From Gammaproteobacteria bacterium MFB021 (GTDB taxonomy: Bacteria > Pseudomonadota > Gammaproteobacteria > Pseudomonadales > Halomonadaceae), in contig JNVT01000074.1 of assembly GCA_000737985.1 (NCBI GenBank), forward strand, positions 53,886 to 117,885: a DNA stretch of 64,000 nucleotides, read 5' to 3'. The notes beneath the pieces are model-generated. The model was not told the DNA's origin and did not search any database. It saw only the letters and a list, made by a program, of their open reading frames with translations. The translations under genes were made by a program, and so were the position numbers. Positions 47,762 to 60,208 of the stretch are shown piece by piece; the first letter of the stretch is position 1, and the number at the start of each line of letters is the position of its first letter.

Positions 47762-49216
47762 TCACGACGCCGTGCCACCGACGGTCAGCTCGTCGAGTTT
47801 CAGCGTCGGCTGGCCCACCCCCACGGGTACGCCCTGCCCCTCCTTGCCGCACACCCCGATCCCCGTGTCCAGGGCCATGTCGTTGCCGATCATGGAGACC
47901 CGCGACATCGCCTCGGGACCGTTGCCGATCAGGGTCGCGCCCTTGACCGGCGCGGTGATACGCCCATCTTCGATCAGATAGGCCTCGGACGCCGAGAACA
48001 CGAAGCGGCCCGAGGTGATATCGACCTGGCCGCCGCCGAAGCTGACCGCATAGAGCCCGCGCTTGACGCTCTTGACGATCTCCTCGGGGTCATCGTTGCC
48101 CGCCAGCATGCAGGTGTTGGTCATCCGCGGCATGGTCACGTGGGCGTAGGATTCGCGCCGCGCGTTGCCGGTCGGCTGCATGCCCATCAGCCGCGCATTG
48201 AGCTTGTCCTGCATGTAGCCGGTAAGGATGCCATCCTCGATCAGCGGGGTGTACTGACCCGGCGTACCCTCGTCGTCGATCGTCAGCGAGCCGCGACAGT
48301 CGGCCAGGGTGGCATCGTCGACCACGGTGACACCGCGCGACGCGACCTGCTCGCCCAGGCGGCCGGCGAAGGCCGAACTGCCCTTGCGATTGAAGTCGCC
48401 CTCGAGACCGTGGCCCACCGCCTCGTGGAGCAGAATGCCGGGCCAGCCGCTGCCCAGCACCACCGGCATCTGGCCCGCCGGCGCCGCCACCGCATCGAGA
48501 TTCACCAGCGCCTGGCGCACCGCCTCGCGGGCGTAGCTGGTGGCGACACCGGCATCGCGCAGCCGGCTCATCGCATAGCGCCCGCCGCCGCCGGCACTGC
48601 CTCGCTCGCGGCGCCCATCGCGGGCCACGATCACATTGACGTTGAGACGCACCAGCGGGCGGATATCCGCCGCCAGGGTACCGTCGCTGGCGCACACCAG
48701 GACCACTTCATGCACCCCGGTCAGCGAGGCGCTGACCTGGGAGACCGCAGGGTCGGCGGCGCGTGCCACGCGGTCCGCCTGTTTGAGCATGGCGATCTTG
48801 TCTTCGGCGGAGAGCCCGCTGAGCGGGTCGATCCCGGCGTAGCGCGCGCTGGCGGCCACCGCCTGCACCGCCTGCGGCGCCTGACGACTGCCGCTGCGCG
48901 CGATACCCGAGGCGGTGCGGCCGGTCTCGGCGAGCGCATCGGCGCTGATCTGGCTCGAGTAGGCGAACCCGGTCTTCTCGCCGGAGAGCGCGCGCACGCC
49001 GACCCCGCCGTCGATGCTGTAGCTGGCGTCCTTGACCTCGCCATCCTCGAGCACCCACATCTCGTGCCAGGTGCGCTGGAAGAAGAGGTCCGCGTAGTCG
49101 ATACCGGCCCCCATGGCGTGTCCCAGCCCAGCGTCCAGCGACGCCTGGTCGAGGCCACCCGGGGCCAGCAGCAGGCTCGAAGCCTGCTTCAAGGCGCTTT
49201 CGCTCATATCTGTCAT
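47762..49216 (-). CDS. tldD: TldD metalloprotease
   Basis: TldD is the catalytic subunit of the TldD-TldE (PmbA) zinc protease. The 484-residue product has the HExxxH motif in [28 protein letters not shown] sequence (HEAVGH, about residue 258). It also has [16 protein letters not shown] and the C-terminal [29 protein letters not shown] with the third metal-ligand region. Presence of both subunits predicts an active protease. ATG 49216 or ATG 49207 may be the start. Confidence 0.97.
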   Translation of the reverse strand: MTDMSESALKQASSLLLAPGGLDQASLDAGLGHAMGAGIDYADLFFQRTWHEMWVLEDGEVKDASYSIDGGVGVRALSGEKTGFAYSSQISADALAETGRTASGIARSGSRQAPQAVQAVAASARYAGIDPLSGLSAEDKIAMLKQADRVARAADPAVSQVSASLTGVHEVVLVCASDGTLAADIRPLVRLNVNVIVARDGRRERGSAGGGGRYAMSRLRDAGVATSYAREAVRQALVNLDAVAAPAGQMPVVLGSGWPGILLHEAVGHGLEGDFNRKGSSAFAGRLGEQVASRGVTVVDDATLADCRGSLTIDDEGTPGQYTPLIEDGILTGYMQDKLNARLMGMQPTGNARRESYAHVTMPRMTNTCMLAGNDDPEEIVKSVKRGLYAVSFGGGQVDITSGRFVFSASEAYLIEDGRITAPVKGATLIGNGPEAMSRVSMIGNDMALDTGIGVCGKEGQGVPVGVGQPTLKLDELTVGGTAS

Positions 49217-49274
49217 TGGGCGTTTTCCGATTGTGGCAGCCGCGCCGCGCGCCGAGCACGCGTCGGCCGCCGGA

Positions 49275-52200
49275 TTATTGGGCGCTTTCCACGCTGATCT
49301 CCGGCGCGGACCAGGGCCCCTGAATGCGATAGTGGACCTGGGTCACGTTGTCGATCCACTGACCGAACAGCTGATGGAACACGAACAGCCCCAGGCCCAC
49401 CTGCGGCGCCCCGGCCATGATCGCAACCAGCGGCAGGTTCTGGCTCACCGGCACCGTGATACCCAGGCGCTGATCCAGCGTCTGGCGGTTGAGATCGACG
49501 CTACCCGATAGCGTGAAGCGCGTCGAGGTGCCGTCGACCACCAGCGGCCCGTCGCTCTGGATCACGCCGTTGTAGAGCGTGGCGCTACCCTTGAGCGTGT
49601 TGAAGGCGGTGCCACTGCTGGTGACGTCGGAGAAGTCGAGCTTGAGCCGACGCAGGATGTTGTCGAGGTTGAAAAGCCCCACCAGCTTGGCCGAGGAGGA
49701 GTGGACCTGGCGCAGACGGCCATTGCCTAGATCCAGCGCCAGCCGGCCGCTCGTCAGCGGCAGCGCGAACTGCCACGGCGCCCCGGGCCAGGCCAGTTGC
49801 AGCCGCCCCTGGGCGCGTTCGCTGGTGATCGGCACCTGCTGGTCCAGCGCAGCGAAGGCGCTACCCAGATTTTTGCCTTCGGCCTGCAGACTGGCGCGGG
49901 TAAGGCTGGCACTCCCCGCGGCTTCCCAGCGCAGGTTGCCGGAGATGCCCATATCCCCCAGCGTCAGCTTCAGCGGGTCGAGCGTCAGGCCGCGCTCATC
50001 GGCACGCCAGCGCGTCTCCAACGGCCCGAACTGCTGACCCTGACGCTCGAAGCGCGCGATCTTCACCTGCCCCGCCGGCACCCGGGCCAGCCCGTCAGGC
50101 AGGGCGATCGGCCGCGGCGCGGTCTCGATCTGGTTCAGCAGTGTCTGCCCCATCTCCCCCGCGTTATCGCCCTTCGCCGGCTTGGGCGTCAGCGCATCGA
50201 GGTTGAGACGCGCCAGCGACACGTCGATGGGCACCTCGGCGCGCGGCTGCCAGCGCGCGCGGCCCGCGGCGATCTCGCCATCCAGCGATAGCTGCCAGCC
50301 GCCGCCGGAGAGGGGCGAGGCATCGGCCTGCATACCGCCGAGGCAGCGCCCGTCGACCAGGATACACGGCGTCGCCAGCGCCACCCGTTTCAAACCGCCA
50401 CCATCGTTGACCGGCACCGACTCGGGCTTGTCCAGATCGTCGGTGATCGCAGTGGGTACCTCACGCTTCTGCGCGGCATCTTCAGGCGCCGCCTGCAGTG
50501 ACGTCAGCGCGCTGGCCCAGCGCCGGGTATCGAGCCGGTTGGGCCGCCACAGCACGTACCAGCCGGGCTCGCTGGGCCACGCCGCCTCGGCCCCGGGCCA
50601 ACCCTCGAGCCACACCTGCCCCTGCACCTGCTCGCCCAGCGTCCGCCAGCGCGTACGCCCCCAGTCGGCCAGGGTAACCGTACCCGAGCCGGCGGCGATA
50701 TCGGCATCGATGGCCAGCGGCTCGCGGTGCCCGGCCGCCTTGCCGAAAGGTGCGGGCAGCTGAATGGCCAACCCTTCGAGATCGCTGCGCACGGCGAGGC
50801 TGGCATTGTTCTGGGCATCGAAGGAGACCTCTGCCCGATACGGAAAGAAGCCGCTGGCCAGCCCGCCGACCCGCGCAAGCCCCGCCCAGCCGAGCAGCCC
50901 GCGGGCCAGGGCACGGCCCTCGAAGGTGATACCCGGCCCCTGGGCGCCGCCGATATCGAAGGTCGCCAGCAGCGGGCCGTCGAAGGCGCGGGCACCGAGC
51001 TGGCCCTGGAGATAATCCTCCCCCTGCTGATGCCGGTAGTGCAGCGGGCCGTTGATCCCGCCGAGGGTCAACTGCAGCTCCGGGAAGGTCAGCGACTCGA
51101 TATCGGCGTGCCCCTGGACATCGACACTCAGATCTTTCTCGGCATCGCTGTCCGGCGTCATCGGCAGCGCGATACTCAGCGCCGCCTCGACCTTGCCCTG
51201 GCTGCGCCACAGACCGAAGGTGCGGCTGAGGTCCTCGAGTGGCGCCTGGGACAGAAAGTCGAGAAGGCCCGCACTGCTGCCGCTGACGTCACCGTTGATC
51301 GCCAGCTGCCGGTCGGCCAGCGTGACCTCGGCATCGCGGGTGGTCAGGCCGTGGCTGGTGGCATGGTCGATCTGCGCCTGCAGGTTCATGTTGTGCATCT
51401 GCAGATGGCCATAGACCTGCTCCAGCGCCGGCCAGTCGGGGGCGTACTGCAGCCGGCCATCGGCGATATCCAGCGCCAGCGTGAAGCGATCGTCGGGGTT
51501 GGAGAACATCTGCCCCTCGGGCGCCTCCTTATCGCTCAGGGTGAGCGACAGCCCCAAGCGGCCCTGCGTGACCACCCCGCCGAGGTCGCCCCCCAGCCAC
51601 TGCATCAGCTCAGGGTCGTCGAGGGCGCGTGTCGGCAGCCACGGCAACAGCCGCGTGCGCCGCGCATCGGCATCGGCGAAGCTGAGATCGAGCATGAAGG
51701 CGCCGGGCTTGTGCTCGGCATGGTAGAGAGTCAGCCCGAAGCGCCCGCGGGCACTGGCCCCACGCCACCCGGCACGCAGGTGCTCGCCGCTGACCACGAC
51801 GCCATCATGGGTCAAGTGCCAGTCGATCACCCCGCTGGCGGCGGAAAGGTCGAGCGGTTCGGCATACACCGAGGGGATCACGAAGCGAGTATCCGCACTG
51901 CCGGAGAACGTCACCCGGCCACCGCGCCCGCGGAAGGTCGCCCAGGCGTCGAAGGGCCCACCGCCCGGGGCGTCGTCCCAGGCCGAGACCGCGACCCGGG
52001 TGAGTGCCGCCTGGGCATACCACTCGCCGGCATCGCGCCCCACTTCCAGACCGTCCACCCGGCCCTGCGGTTCGAGCTTGCGCAACGCCTTGAGCAGCGC
52101 TTCGGGCAGTGGCAACTGGCGCAGCGACGCCGCCATGCCGTCGAGGGCGAAGGGCGTGGTGCGCAACCACCAGCCCTGGGGCGTCGAGTGCGCCTGCAGA

Positions 52201-53351
52201 CGCTGCGGCCAGCTCGGCAGCGGCGTGGTGTCCGTGGCAAGGTCCGCGCCGCTGGCGCCACCGCCAGTGCTCGCCGCCGCCTGCGCGCCATCTGCCTGGG
52301 CCAGACGCAGGTCGTCGGCCCAGGCCTGCCACTGGCCATCGGTATCCCGGGTCAGCCCGCCCTTGACGCCGATATCGTGCAAGCCATGGGTCTTGCCATC
52401 GCTGCTGTCGACGACCTGTAGCGTGGGCACGTCGAGAGCCAGGCGTGCCTGGCGCAGGCCACCGTCGCGCCACTCGCCGCCGGCCGAAAGCTCACCGTCT
52501 AGCGTCGTCAGCGTGCGCGGATAGGGCTGGGTCAGCAGGTTCAGCAGCGGCGTCAGCGCCCCCAGATCGAGCCGGCCCTCGAAGCGCGCCACTGGCCTCG
52601 GGCTCCCACCACTGGCGCCCGCCACATCGGTCTCGATAGTGAGATGCAGCCGCCCCGCGGCCTGGGCCTCTGTCGGATTCGCCTCGTCCGCCACCGCGCC
52701 CGCTCCCGCAGCCCCGTCCGGGTGATCTCCCTCGGCACCGGCCAGGCGAGCGACCAGCGATGCCTTGCCGCCGCGGCTGGCCAGATCGAGCTGCGAGAGT
52801 GTCAGCGCGCGGGTCTCGCCATTGGCATGCAACACCAGGGTCAGGTCGTCGAGCGTCGCCTGCTGCTGGGCCAGCCAGGTGAGCCAGCGGTCGAGATCGG
52901 GCGTGCTGCCGGCGGCATTGTCGCCCCCGCCGAACCAGCGACTGCCGGCACCGTCGGGCCATCCCCAGCCGCCATCGGCACCGCGGTAGAGATGCAGCGT
53001 GAGGCCCTCGAGCGCCGCCGGCGCGAAGACCGGCGCACGCCGGTGCCAGCTGGCAACGCTGTCGAGCCGCGCCTGGGCATGCGCCACCTGCAGCAGCGGT
53101 TGGCCGCCCTGGCTCTTCAGGTCGAGATCGTCGATGCCCAGGGTCGGGTCGAGGCGAGCCAGCGAGAGCGACAGCCCCCCGAGGCTGCCCTGGGTCTCCA
53201 GGCGCGAATCGAGCCAGTCCATCAGCGGCGGCGCCAGACGCTCGCTCTGCCAGGCCAGCAGGCGCACCCCGCTGACCGCCAGCGCCAGCATCAGGGCGAG
53301 CACGGCGACCAGCGTGAGCAGCCAGCGGAGGGTGATGCGCAGCGGGCTCAT
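49275..53351 (-). CDS. yhdP: AsmA-like envelope phospholipid transport protein YhdP
   Basis: YhdP is a very long inner-membrane-anchored protein that bridges the periplasm and moves phospholipids to the outer membrane. The 1358-residue product has one N-terminal helix ([19 protein letters not shown]), the DUF3971 region and an AsmA-like C-terminal domain ending [27 protein letters not shown]. Length fits the family (about 1270-1400). Most of the protein is predicted beta structure. It starts 4 bp after rng, so the two are co-transcribed. Confidence 0.95.
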   Translation of the reverse strand: MSPLRITLRWLLTLVAVLALMLALAVSGVRLLAWQSERLAPPLMDWLDSRLETQGSLGGLSLSLARLDPTLGIDDLDLKSQGGQPLLQVAHAQARLDSVASWHRRAPVFAPAALEGLTLHLYRGADGGWGWPDGAGSRWFGGGDNAAGSTPDLDRWLTWLAQQQATLDDLTLVLHANGETRALTLSQLDLASRGGKASLVARLAGAEGDHPDGAAGAGAVADEANPTEAQAAGRLHLTIETDVAGASGGSPRPVARFEGRLDLGALTPLLNLLTQPYPRTLTTLDGELSAGGEWRDGGLRQARLALDVPTLQVVDSSDGKTHGLHDIGVKGGLTRDTDGQWQAWADDLRLAQADGAQAAASTGGGASGADLATDTTPLPSWPQRLQAHSTPQGWWLRTTPFALDGMAASLRQLPLPEALLKALRKLEPQGRVDGLEVGRDAGEWYAQAALTRVAVSAWDDAPGGGPFDAWATFRGRGGRVTFSGSADTRFVIPSVYAEPLDLSAASGVIDWHLTHDGVVVSGEHLRAGWRGASARGRFGLTLYHAEHKPGAFMLDLSFADADARRTRLLPWLPTRALDDPELMQWLGGDLGGVVTQGRLGLSLTLSDKEAPEGQMFSNPDDRFTLALDIADGRLQYAPDWPALEQVYGHLQMHNMNLQAQIDHATSHGLTTRDAEVTLADRQLAINGDVSGSSAGLLDFLSQAPLEDLSRTFGLWRSQGKVEAALSIALPMTPDSDAEKDLSVDVQGHADIESLTFPELQLTLGGINGPLHYRHQQGEDYLQGQLGARAFDGPLLATFDIGGAQGPGITFEGRALARGLLGWAGLARVGGLASGFFPYRAEVSFDAQNNASLAVRSDLEGLAIQLPAPFGKAAGHREPLAIDADIAAGSGTVTLADWGRTRWRTLGEQVQGQVWLEGWPGAEAAWPSEPGWYVLWRPNRLDTRRWASALTSLQAAPEDAAQKREVPTAITDDLDKPESVPVNDGGGLKRVALATPCILVDGRCLGGMQADASPLSGGGWQLSLDGEIAAGRARWQPRAEVPIDVSLARLNLDALTPKPAKGDNAGEMGQTLLNQIETAPRPIALPDGLARVPAGQVKIARFERQGQQFGPLETRWRADERGLTLDPLKLTLGDMGISGNLRWEAAGSASLTRASLQAEGKNLGSAFAALDQQVPITSERAQGRLQLAWPGAPWQFALPLTSGRLALDLGNGRLRQVHSSSAKLVGLFNLDNILRRLKLDFSDVTSSGTAFNTLKGSATLYNGVIQSDGPLVVDGTSTRFTLSGSVDLNRQTLDQRLGITVPVSQNLPLVAIMAGAPQVGLGLFVFHQLFGQWIDNVTQVHYRIQGPWSAPEISVESAQ

Positions 53352-53355
53352 CGGG

Positions 53356-54819
53356 TCACATCAACACGATGTCGTACTGTTCCTGGGAGTAGTGCGCCTC
53401 GACCTGGAACCGGATCGTCTTGCCGATGAAGGATTCGAGATCCGCCACCGCCGCCGACTCCTCGTCGAGCAGGCGGTCGACCACGGACTGCGAGGCCAGC
53501 ACCATGTAGGTCTCGGGCGAGTAGGCCCGTTCCTCGCGCAGGATCTCGCGAAAGATTTCGTAGCATATGGTTTCCGGTGTCTTCAGCGTGCCGCGCCCAT
53601 GACAGGTAGGACAGGGTTCGCACAGCGTCTGTTCCAGACTTTCGCGGGTGCGCTTGCGGGTCAGCTGCACCAGACCAAGCTCGGTGACACCGGTCAGCTT
53701 GTTCTTGGCGTGGTCGCGCTCGAGCGCTTTCTCCAGCACGCGCAGTACCTGGCGCTGATGCTCGAGCTCTTCCATGTCGATGAAGTCGATGATGATGATG
53801 CCGCCGAGATTGCGCAGCCGCAGCTGCCGGGCGATCGCCGTGGCGGCCTCGAGGTTGGTCTTGAAGATCGTCTCTTCGAGATTGCGATGACCGACATAGC
53901 CACCGGTGTTGACGTCGATGGTGGTCATCGCCTCGGTCTGGTCGATCACCAGATAGCCGCCGGACTTGAGCTGCACCTTGCGCCCCAGCGCCTTCTGGAT
54001 CTCGTCCTCGACGCTGTAGAGGTCGAAGATCGGACGCTCGCCGGGGTAGTACTCGATGCACGATTCCACCGTGGGCATGAACTCGCGGGCGAACTCCTTG
54101 AGCTTGAAGTAGTTCTCGCGCGAGTCGATGCGGATCTTCTCGATCTGGTCGCGCATCACATCGCGCAGCGTGCGCACGAACAGCGGCAGGTCATCGTAGA
54201 TCGGGCTCGGCGTGGGCGCGCTGATCCGGCGTTCGGCGACTTTCAGCCACAGCCGCTGCAAGAACACGATGTCCGCGAGCAGCTCATCGCGGCCCACCCC
54301 TTCCGCCGCGGTGCGGATGATGAAGCCGCCCTGCTGCGCGTCCTCCAGCTCGGACTGGCCGCCTGCGACCAACGCCTTGAGGCGCTCGCGCTCGGCGTCA
54401 TCCTCGATGCGCTGGGAGACGCCGATATGCGGCGAGTCCGGCATGTAGACCAGATAGCGCGACGGAATCGAGAGATGGGTGGTTAGGCGGGCGCCCTTGG
54501 AGCCGATCGGATCCTTGGTGACCTGTACCACCAGCGACTGCCCGGCATGCAAGAGATGGCTGATCGAGGCGGGCTCGACCTGGGGCGAATCCGGCGCCAC
54601 CACCTCATTGACATGGATAAACGCGGCGCGTTCCAGCCCGATATCGACGAACGCCGCCTGCATCCCAGGCAGCACCCGCACCACCTTGCCTTTGTAGATA
54701 TTGCCGACGATACCCCGGCGCCGACTGCGCTCGATGAAGGCTTCCTGCAACACGCCGTTCTCGACCACCGCCACGCGGGTCTCCATCGGCGTCAGATTGA
54801 TCAAAACCTCACCGCTCAT
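53356..54819 (-). CDS. rng: Ribonuclease G
   Basis: RNase G is a single-strand endoribonuclease that matures the 5-prime end of 16S rRNA and decays some mRNAs. The 487-residue product has an S1 domain (about 35-125), the DNase I-like catalytic core with YLVIDQTEAMTTIDVNTGGYVG and IIIIDFIDMEELEHQ (the two catalytic Asp residues) and the zinc link CEPCPTCHGRG. ATG 54819 (MSGEVLINLTP) is the family start. It lacks the long C-terminal scaffold of RNase E. Confidence 0.97.
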   Translation of the reverse strand: MSGEVLINLTPMETRVAVVENGVLQEAFIERSRRRGIVGNIYKGKVVRVLPGMQAAFVDIGLERAAFIHVNEVVAPDSPQVEPASISHLLHAGQSLVVQVTKDPIGSKGARLTTHLSIPSRYLVYMPDSPHIGVSQRIEDDAERERLKALVAGGQSELEDAQQGGFIIRTAAEGVGRDELLADIVFLQRLWLKVAERRISAPTPSPIYDDLPLFVRTLRDVMRDQIEKIRIDSRENYFKLKEFAREFMPTVESCIEYYPGERPIFDLYSVEDEIQKALGRKVQLKSGGYLVIDQTEAMTTIDVNTGGYVGHRNLEETIFKTNLEAATAIARQLRLRNLGGIIIIDFIDMEELEHQRQVLRVLEKALERDHAKNKLTGVTELGLVQLTRKRTRESLEQTLCEPCPTCHGRGTLKTPETICYEIFREILREERAYSPETYMVLASQSVVDRLLDEESAAVADLESFIGKTIRFQVEAHYSQEQYDIVLM

Positions 54820-54995
54820 GCGGGCATCCTTGTCACGGGTTGTCGGGCGCGGGTGGAATCCCTCGTCTGCTGCCGGTCCTGCTGCTGGCGATGTCTGTCT
54901 CGCTGCCAGGATTATGACACAGGCCCGGCACCCTCCCACAAGACAGGGCCACTCGGGCGCCCCCACGCAAGTAGCGGCGTACGCTGACAAGTGCG

Positions 54996-55601
54996 CTACA
55001 GCACCCGAATGCCCTGCGCGTCCAGGAGTTCCGCGGTCTCGTGAAGCGGCAGGCCGACCACCGCAGAGTAGCTGCCCTCGAGACGCTCGACGAAAATCGC
55101 CGCGCGCCCCTGCACCGCGTAGCCGCCGGCCTTGTCCGCCGGCTCACCGGTGGCCCAGTAGGCGGCCATCTCCGCCTCACTGAGCGTGCGCAGCCACACC
55201 CGGGTCACCACCCGACACTCGAGCAGCCCGCGGGGGCCGATCAGCGCCACCGCCGAGAGCACCCGGTGCTCGCGCCCGGAGAGCGCACGCCACATGGTGC
55301 AGGCGTGCGCCAGATCGCGCGGTTTGCCGAATACCTCGTCATCGCACACCACCACGGTATCCGCGCCCAGGGTCGGCAGTGCGCTACCGGCGTGACCCGC
55401 CAGCGCCTTCTCCCGCGCGAGACGACTGACGAAGATCTCGGGGGTCTCGTCGCGATCGCGCGACTCGTCGATATCCGCCGGCGCGACCTCGACCGCGATG
55501 CCGATGCTGGCGAGGAGTTCGCGCCGGCGCGGCGAGGCCGACGCCAGCCGCAGCACCGGCGTGATGGCTTGGGAGGAAGAAGAGTGAGACGACATTGACA
55601 T
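54996..55601 (-). CDS. maf: Maf-family nucleotide pyrophosphatase
   Basis: Maf/YhdE proteins hydrolyse dTTP, UTP and modified nucleotides to monophosphates. The 201-residue product has RLASASPRRRELL, the catalytic GADTVVVCDDEVFGKP and EPADKAGGYAVQGRAAIFVERLEGSYSAVVGLPL. The context maf-rng-yhdP and these motifs indicate YhdE rather than YceF. ATG 55601 and ATG 55595 are both possible; GGAG lies 3 and 9 bases before them. It lies 20 bp after mreD. Confidence 0.95.
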   Translation of the reverse strand: MSMSSHSSSSQAITPVLRLASASPRRRELLASIGIAVEVAPADIDESRDRDETPEIFVSRLAREKALAGHAGSALPTLGADTVVVCDDEVFGKPRDLAHACTMWRALSGREHRVLSAVALIGPRGLLECRVVTRVWLRTLSEAEMAAYWATGEPADKAGGYAVQGRAAIFVERLEGSYSAVVGLPLHETAELLDAQGIRVL

Positions 55602-55621
55602 GGACTCCTGACCGCGCCGGC

Positions 55622-56107
55622 TCAGCCGATACCCAGGCGCCGCCTCACGGCCTGCATCATGGTGAACAGCCACGGCCACAGCAGCGCGCCGATCAGCGCC
55701 GGAATCAGGAACTCCAGGCTGACCGAGATCGGGCCGAAGATGGTGCGCAGCCACTGCTCCACCAGCTGCCCGATGCCTAGCAGCACGAACACCAGTACCG
55801 CCTGCTGCCAGATCGAATAGACCCGGAAGCGCTGGTAGAGCAGCAGGAAGAGGTAGGCCAGCAGCGATAGCGTCAGCGCATTCTGCCCCAGCGGCGCGCC
55901 CTCGATCAGGTCCAGCAGCAGGCCGAGCACGAAGCCATGGATCACCCCCACGCGCTGCGGCGTCGCTACACACCAATAGGCCAGCAGCACGCCGAGCCAG
56001 TCCGGGCGCCATACCAACCAGGCATCGGGCAGCGGCATCACCTGCAGGCACAGCGCCAGCAGCAGGGTGAACCAGACGAACAGATAACCGAAGAGCCCCA
56101 TACTCAC
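55622..56107 (-). CDS. mreD: Rod-shape determining protein MreD
   Basis: MreD is an integral membrane component of the elongasome. The 161-residue product is hydrophobic with five to six helices and shows the family pattern PDWLGVLLAYWCVATPQRVGVIHGFVLGLLLDLIEGAPLGQNAL. It overlaps mreC by 4 bases. The high Leu/Trp content and length fit MreD well. Confidence 0.95.
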   Translation of the reverse strand: MSMGLFGYLFVWFTLLLALCLQVMPLPDAWLVWRPDWLGVLLAYWCVATPQRVGVIHGFVLGLLLDLIEGAPLGQNALTLSLLAYLFLLLYQRFRVYSIWQQAVLVFVLLGIGQLVEQWLRTIFGPISVSLEFLIPALIGALLWPWLFTMMQAVRRRLGIG

Positions 56108-57078
56108 GGCGCCCCCTCCGCTTGCAGACGCAGCGCCGCTTTCAGCGCCTCTTCACTGATCCGATGGGCGTCCGGATGCGCCGGATCCCCCGGCCACATG
56201 ATCTGACGCGCCATGCTCTCGGGGTCGCCCAGCCCGCTGGCATCCGGCGGCGCAGGCGGGAACAGCAGCAGGAAGTAGCGCGAACGCTCCGGCTGCGCGA
56301 TCGGCTCGGCGGAGACCTCCATGAACGCCTGGCTCGACTCACGCTTGACCTGGGTCACCCGCGCTACCGGATAACCCTGCGGAAAGCGCCCGCCCAGCCC
56401 GGAGGTGACCAGCAGGTCGCCCTCGCGGATATCGGCGGTGGCCGGCACGCTGGGGATATTCAGCGTGTCCAGCTGGCCGGTACCCTGGGCGATGAAGCGC
56501 AGGCCGTTGCGGTTGATCTCCACCGGCACCGCGTGGTTGGCATCGGCTACCATCAGCACGCGGCTGGTGTAGGCGGAGACCGAGACCACCTGGCCGATCA
56601 GCCCCGAGGCGTCCATCACCGGCTGGCCGATATAGACACCGTCACGCCGCCCGCGGTTGATCACCATCTGCTGGGTGAAAGGGTCGGAGTCCAGCGACAG
56701 TAGCTCCGCGGTGATGTAGGGCACGTCATCGGGGTTGGGCGCGTTGAGGAGTTCGCGCAGGTGCACGTTCTCGGCGGTCAGGCTGGCCATGCGCTGGACC
56801 CGATTGGAGAGCGTCAGCAGCTGCTCGCGCAGGCGGCCGTTCTCGTCGATCAGGCTCTGCTTGTCGGAGAACGCCATGGCGCCCCAGCGCACGCCCTCAC
56901 TGGGCAGGCTCACCAGCCACTGAATGGGCGCGACAATGGAGGTCATATGGGAACGGGCCGACTCCACCGCGCTGAAGCGGTGTTCGGCAAACATCAGCCC
57001 GAATGCGAGCACCGCACACAGCAGCATGCGGTACGTCGGCACCGGGCCGTAGGAGAACAGCGGTTTGATAGGCCTCAC
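56104..57078 (-). CDS. mreC: Rod-shape determining protein MreC
   Basis: MreC is a bitopic periplasmic scaffold of the elongasome that activates PBP2-RodA. The 324-residue product has one N-terminal helix (TYRMLLCAVLAFGLMFAEH), a coiled coil (SLIDENGRLREQLLTLSNRVQ) and a beta domain with VINRGRRDGVYIGQPVMDASGLIGQVV and GDLLVTSGLGGRFPQGYPV. It lies 51 bp after mreB. The C-terminal 40 residues are a variable tail. Confidence 0.97.
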   Translation of the reverse strand: MRPIKPLFSYGPVPTYRMLLCAVLAFGLMFAEHRFSAVESARSHMTSIVAPIQWLVSLPSEGVRWGAMAFSDKQSLIDENGRLREQLLTLSNRVQRMASLTAENVHLRELLNAPNPDDVPYITAELLSLDSDPFTQQMVINRGRRDGVYIGQPVMDASGLIGQVVSVSAYTSRVLMVADANHAVPVEINRNGLRFIAQGTGQLDTLNIPSVPATADIREGDLLVTSGLGGRFPQGYPVARVTQVKRESSQAFMEVSAEPIAQPERSRYFLLLFPPAPPDASGLGDPESMARQIMWPGDPAHPDAHRISEEALKAALRLQAEGAP

Positions 57079-57129
57079 CCCCGCCTACCGGTGACCGGGC
57101 CGCAGGCGCGGCGCCGGTCGCGGATGGCC

Positions 57130-58360
<1,231 letters not shown>

Positions 58361-58651
58361 ATGGCAATCGAACATGCGGACGTATTGAGAGCCGCGCACC
58401 TGGCACGTCTGGGCATCAACAGCGATGCCGAGGCGGCCGGCTACGTCGACGATCTGTCGCGCATTCTGGAGATGGTCGACCGCCTCCAGGCCGTCGATAC
58501 CCAGGGCATCGAACCGCTGTCGCACCCGCTCGACACCACCCAGCGCCTGCGCGCCGACGAGGTGACCGAGGAGAACCAGCGCGAACGCTTCCAGGCCTGC
58601 GCGCCGGCCACTGCCGAGGGCCTCTATCTGGTCCCCCGGGTGGTCGAATAA
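58361..58651 (+). CDS. gatC: Aspartyl/glutamyl-tRNA amidotransferase subunit C
   Basis: GatC stabilises the GatCAB complex that converts Glu-tRNA(Gln) and Asp-tRNA(Asn) to their amide forms. The 96-residue product has [30 protein letters not shown] and [18 protein letters not shown] 58361 gives the family length, with GACGAGGAA about 9 bases upstream. First gene of gatCAB. Confidence 0.97.
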   Translation: MAIEHADVLRAAHLARLGINSDAEAAGYVDDLSRILEMVDRLQAVDTQGIEPLSHPLDTTQRLRADEVTEENQRERFQACAPATAEGLYLVPRVVE

Positions 58652-58741
58652 AGCGCCCGCGCAGCACACTTCTTCCGGGCCGGCGCCGCGCGTCGCCCAC
58701 GGTTCCATAGCCAGACCCGTATCTAGACAGGAACTCTCTCC

Positions 58742-60208
58742 ATGCACGAGATGACGCTCACGGAACTCGCCAAGGGCCTCAAGGCCGGCGACTTTTCCAG
58801 CCGCGAGCTCACGACCAGCCTGCTCGACCGCATCGAGCGCCTGGATGGCGAACTCAACACCTTCATCACCGTGACCCGCGACCAGGCGCTGGCTGCGGCC
58901 GATGCCGCCGACCAGGCCCGGGCGCGCGGCGACGAGCGCCCGCTGGCCGGGCTGCCGCTGGCACTCAAGGACATCTTCTGTACCCGCGGCGTGCGCACCA
59001 GCTGCGGCTCGAAGATGCTCGACAACTTCGTCTCACCCTATGACGCCACCGTGGTCGAAAAACTCGAGGCGGCCGGTATGGTCAGCCTGGGCAAGACCAA
59101 CATGGACGAGTTCGCGATGGGCTCCTCCAACGAAAACAGCTTCTACGGCGCGGTCAAGAACCCGTGGGACAAGAGCGCCGTGCCCGGTGGCTCCTCCGGC
59201 GGCAGCGCCGCCGCGGTCGCCGCCGGCTTCACTCCGGCGGCGCTGGGCACCGATACCGGCGGTTCGATCCGTCAGCCCGCCGCCTTCTGCGGCGTGACCG
59301 GGCTCAAGCCGACCTACGGCCGCGTTTCGCGCTACGGCATGATCGCCTACGCCTCGAGTCTCGATCAGGGCGGGCCGATGGCGCGCAGCGCGGAAGACTG
59401 CGCGCATCTGCTCGGCGCCATCGCCGGTCACGACCTGCGCGACTCCACCAGCGTCGCCCGGGTGGTGCCCGACTACCTGGCTGAGCTCGACACGCCGCTG
59501 GCCGGGCTCAAGATCGGTCTACCCAAGGAGTATTTCGGCGACGGCCTCGACCCGGAAGTGGAGCGCGCGGTGCGCGAAGCGATCGGCGTCTACGAGTCGC
59601 TCGGCGCCAAGGTGTGCGAAGTGAGCCTGCCGCACACCCACCTGGCGATCCCGGCCTACTACGTCATCGCCCCGGCGGAAGCCTCCTCGAACCTCTCGCG
59701 CTACGACGGCGTGCGCTTCGGCCACCGCTGCAACGCCCCGGCGGATCTCGAGGATCTCTACAAGCGCTCCCGCGCCGAAGGCTTCGGTGACGAGGTCAAG
59801 CGGCGCATCCTGATCGGCACCCACACCCTCTCCGAGGGCTTCTTCGACGCCTACTATCGCAAGGCGCAGCAGGTTCGTCGGCTGATCCGCCAGGACTTCC
59901 TCGACGCCTTCGACGAGGTCGACGTGCTGATGGGCCCGGCCGCACCGACCCCGGCGTTCGATCTCGGCGCCAAGAAAGACCCGGTGTCGATGTATCTGCA
60001 GGACATCTACACCATCGCCATCAACCTGGCCGGCATCCCGGGCATCAGCGTGCCCGCCGGCTTCTCCGGCCAGGGCCAGCGGCCGATCGGCCTGCAGATT
60101 CTGGGCCAGCACTTCGCCGAAGCGCAGCTGCTCAACGTGGCGCATCAATTCCAGCAGGCGACCGATTGGCATCGCCGCCACCCGAGCCTCGACCAGGAGA
60201 CGATCTAA
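58742..60208 (+). CDS. gatA: Glutamyl-tRNA(Gln) amidotransferase subunit A
   Basis: GatA releases ammonia from glutamine for transamidation. The 488-residue product has the amidase signature with catalytic Lys76 (LPLALKDIF), Ser151 ([16 protein letters not shown]) and Ser175 ([16 protein letters not shown]), spaced as in known GatA proteins. Its stop shares one base with the gatB start (TAATG). Presence suggests that glutaminyl- or asparaginyl-tRNA is made partly by the indirect route. Confidence 0.98.
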   Translation: MHEMTLTELAKGLKAGDFSSRELTTSLLDRIERLDGELNTFITVTRDQALAAADAADQARARGDERPLAGLPLALKDIFCTRGVRTSCGSKMLDNFVSPYDATVVEKLEAAGMVSLGKTNMDEFAMGSSNENSFYGAVKNPWDKSAVPGGSSGGSAAAVAAGFTPAALGTDTGGSIRQPAAFCGVTGLKPTYGRVSRYGMIAYASSLDQGGPMARSAEDCAHLLGAIAGHDLRDSTSVARVVPDYLAELDTPLAGLKIGLPKEYFGDGLDPEVERAVREAIGVYESLGAKVCEVSLPHTHLAIPAYYVIAPAEASSNLSRYDGVRFGHRCNAPADLEDLYKRSRAEGFGDEVKRRILIGTHTLSEGFFDAYYRKAQQVRRLIRQDFLDAFDEVDVLMGPAAPTPAFDLGAKKDPVSMYLQDIYTIAINLAGIPGISVPAGFSGQGQRPIGLQILGQHFAEAQLLNVAHQFQQATDWHRRHPSLDQETI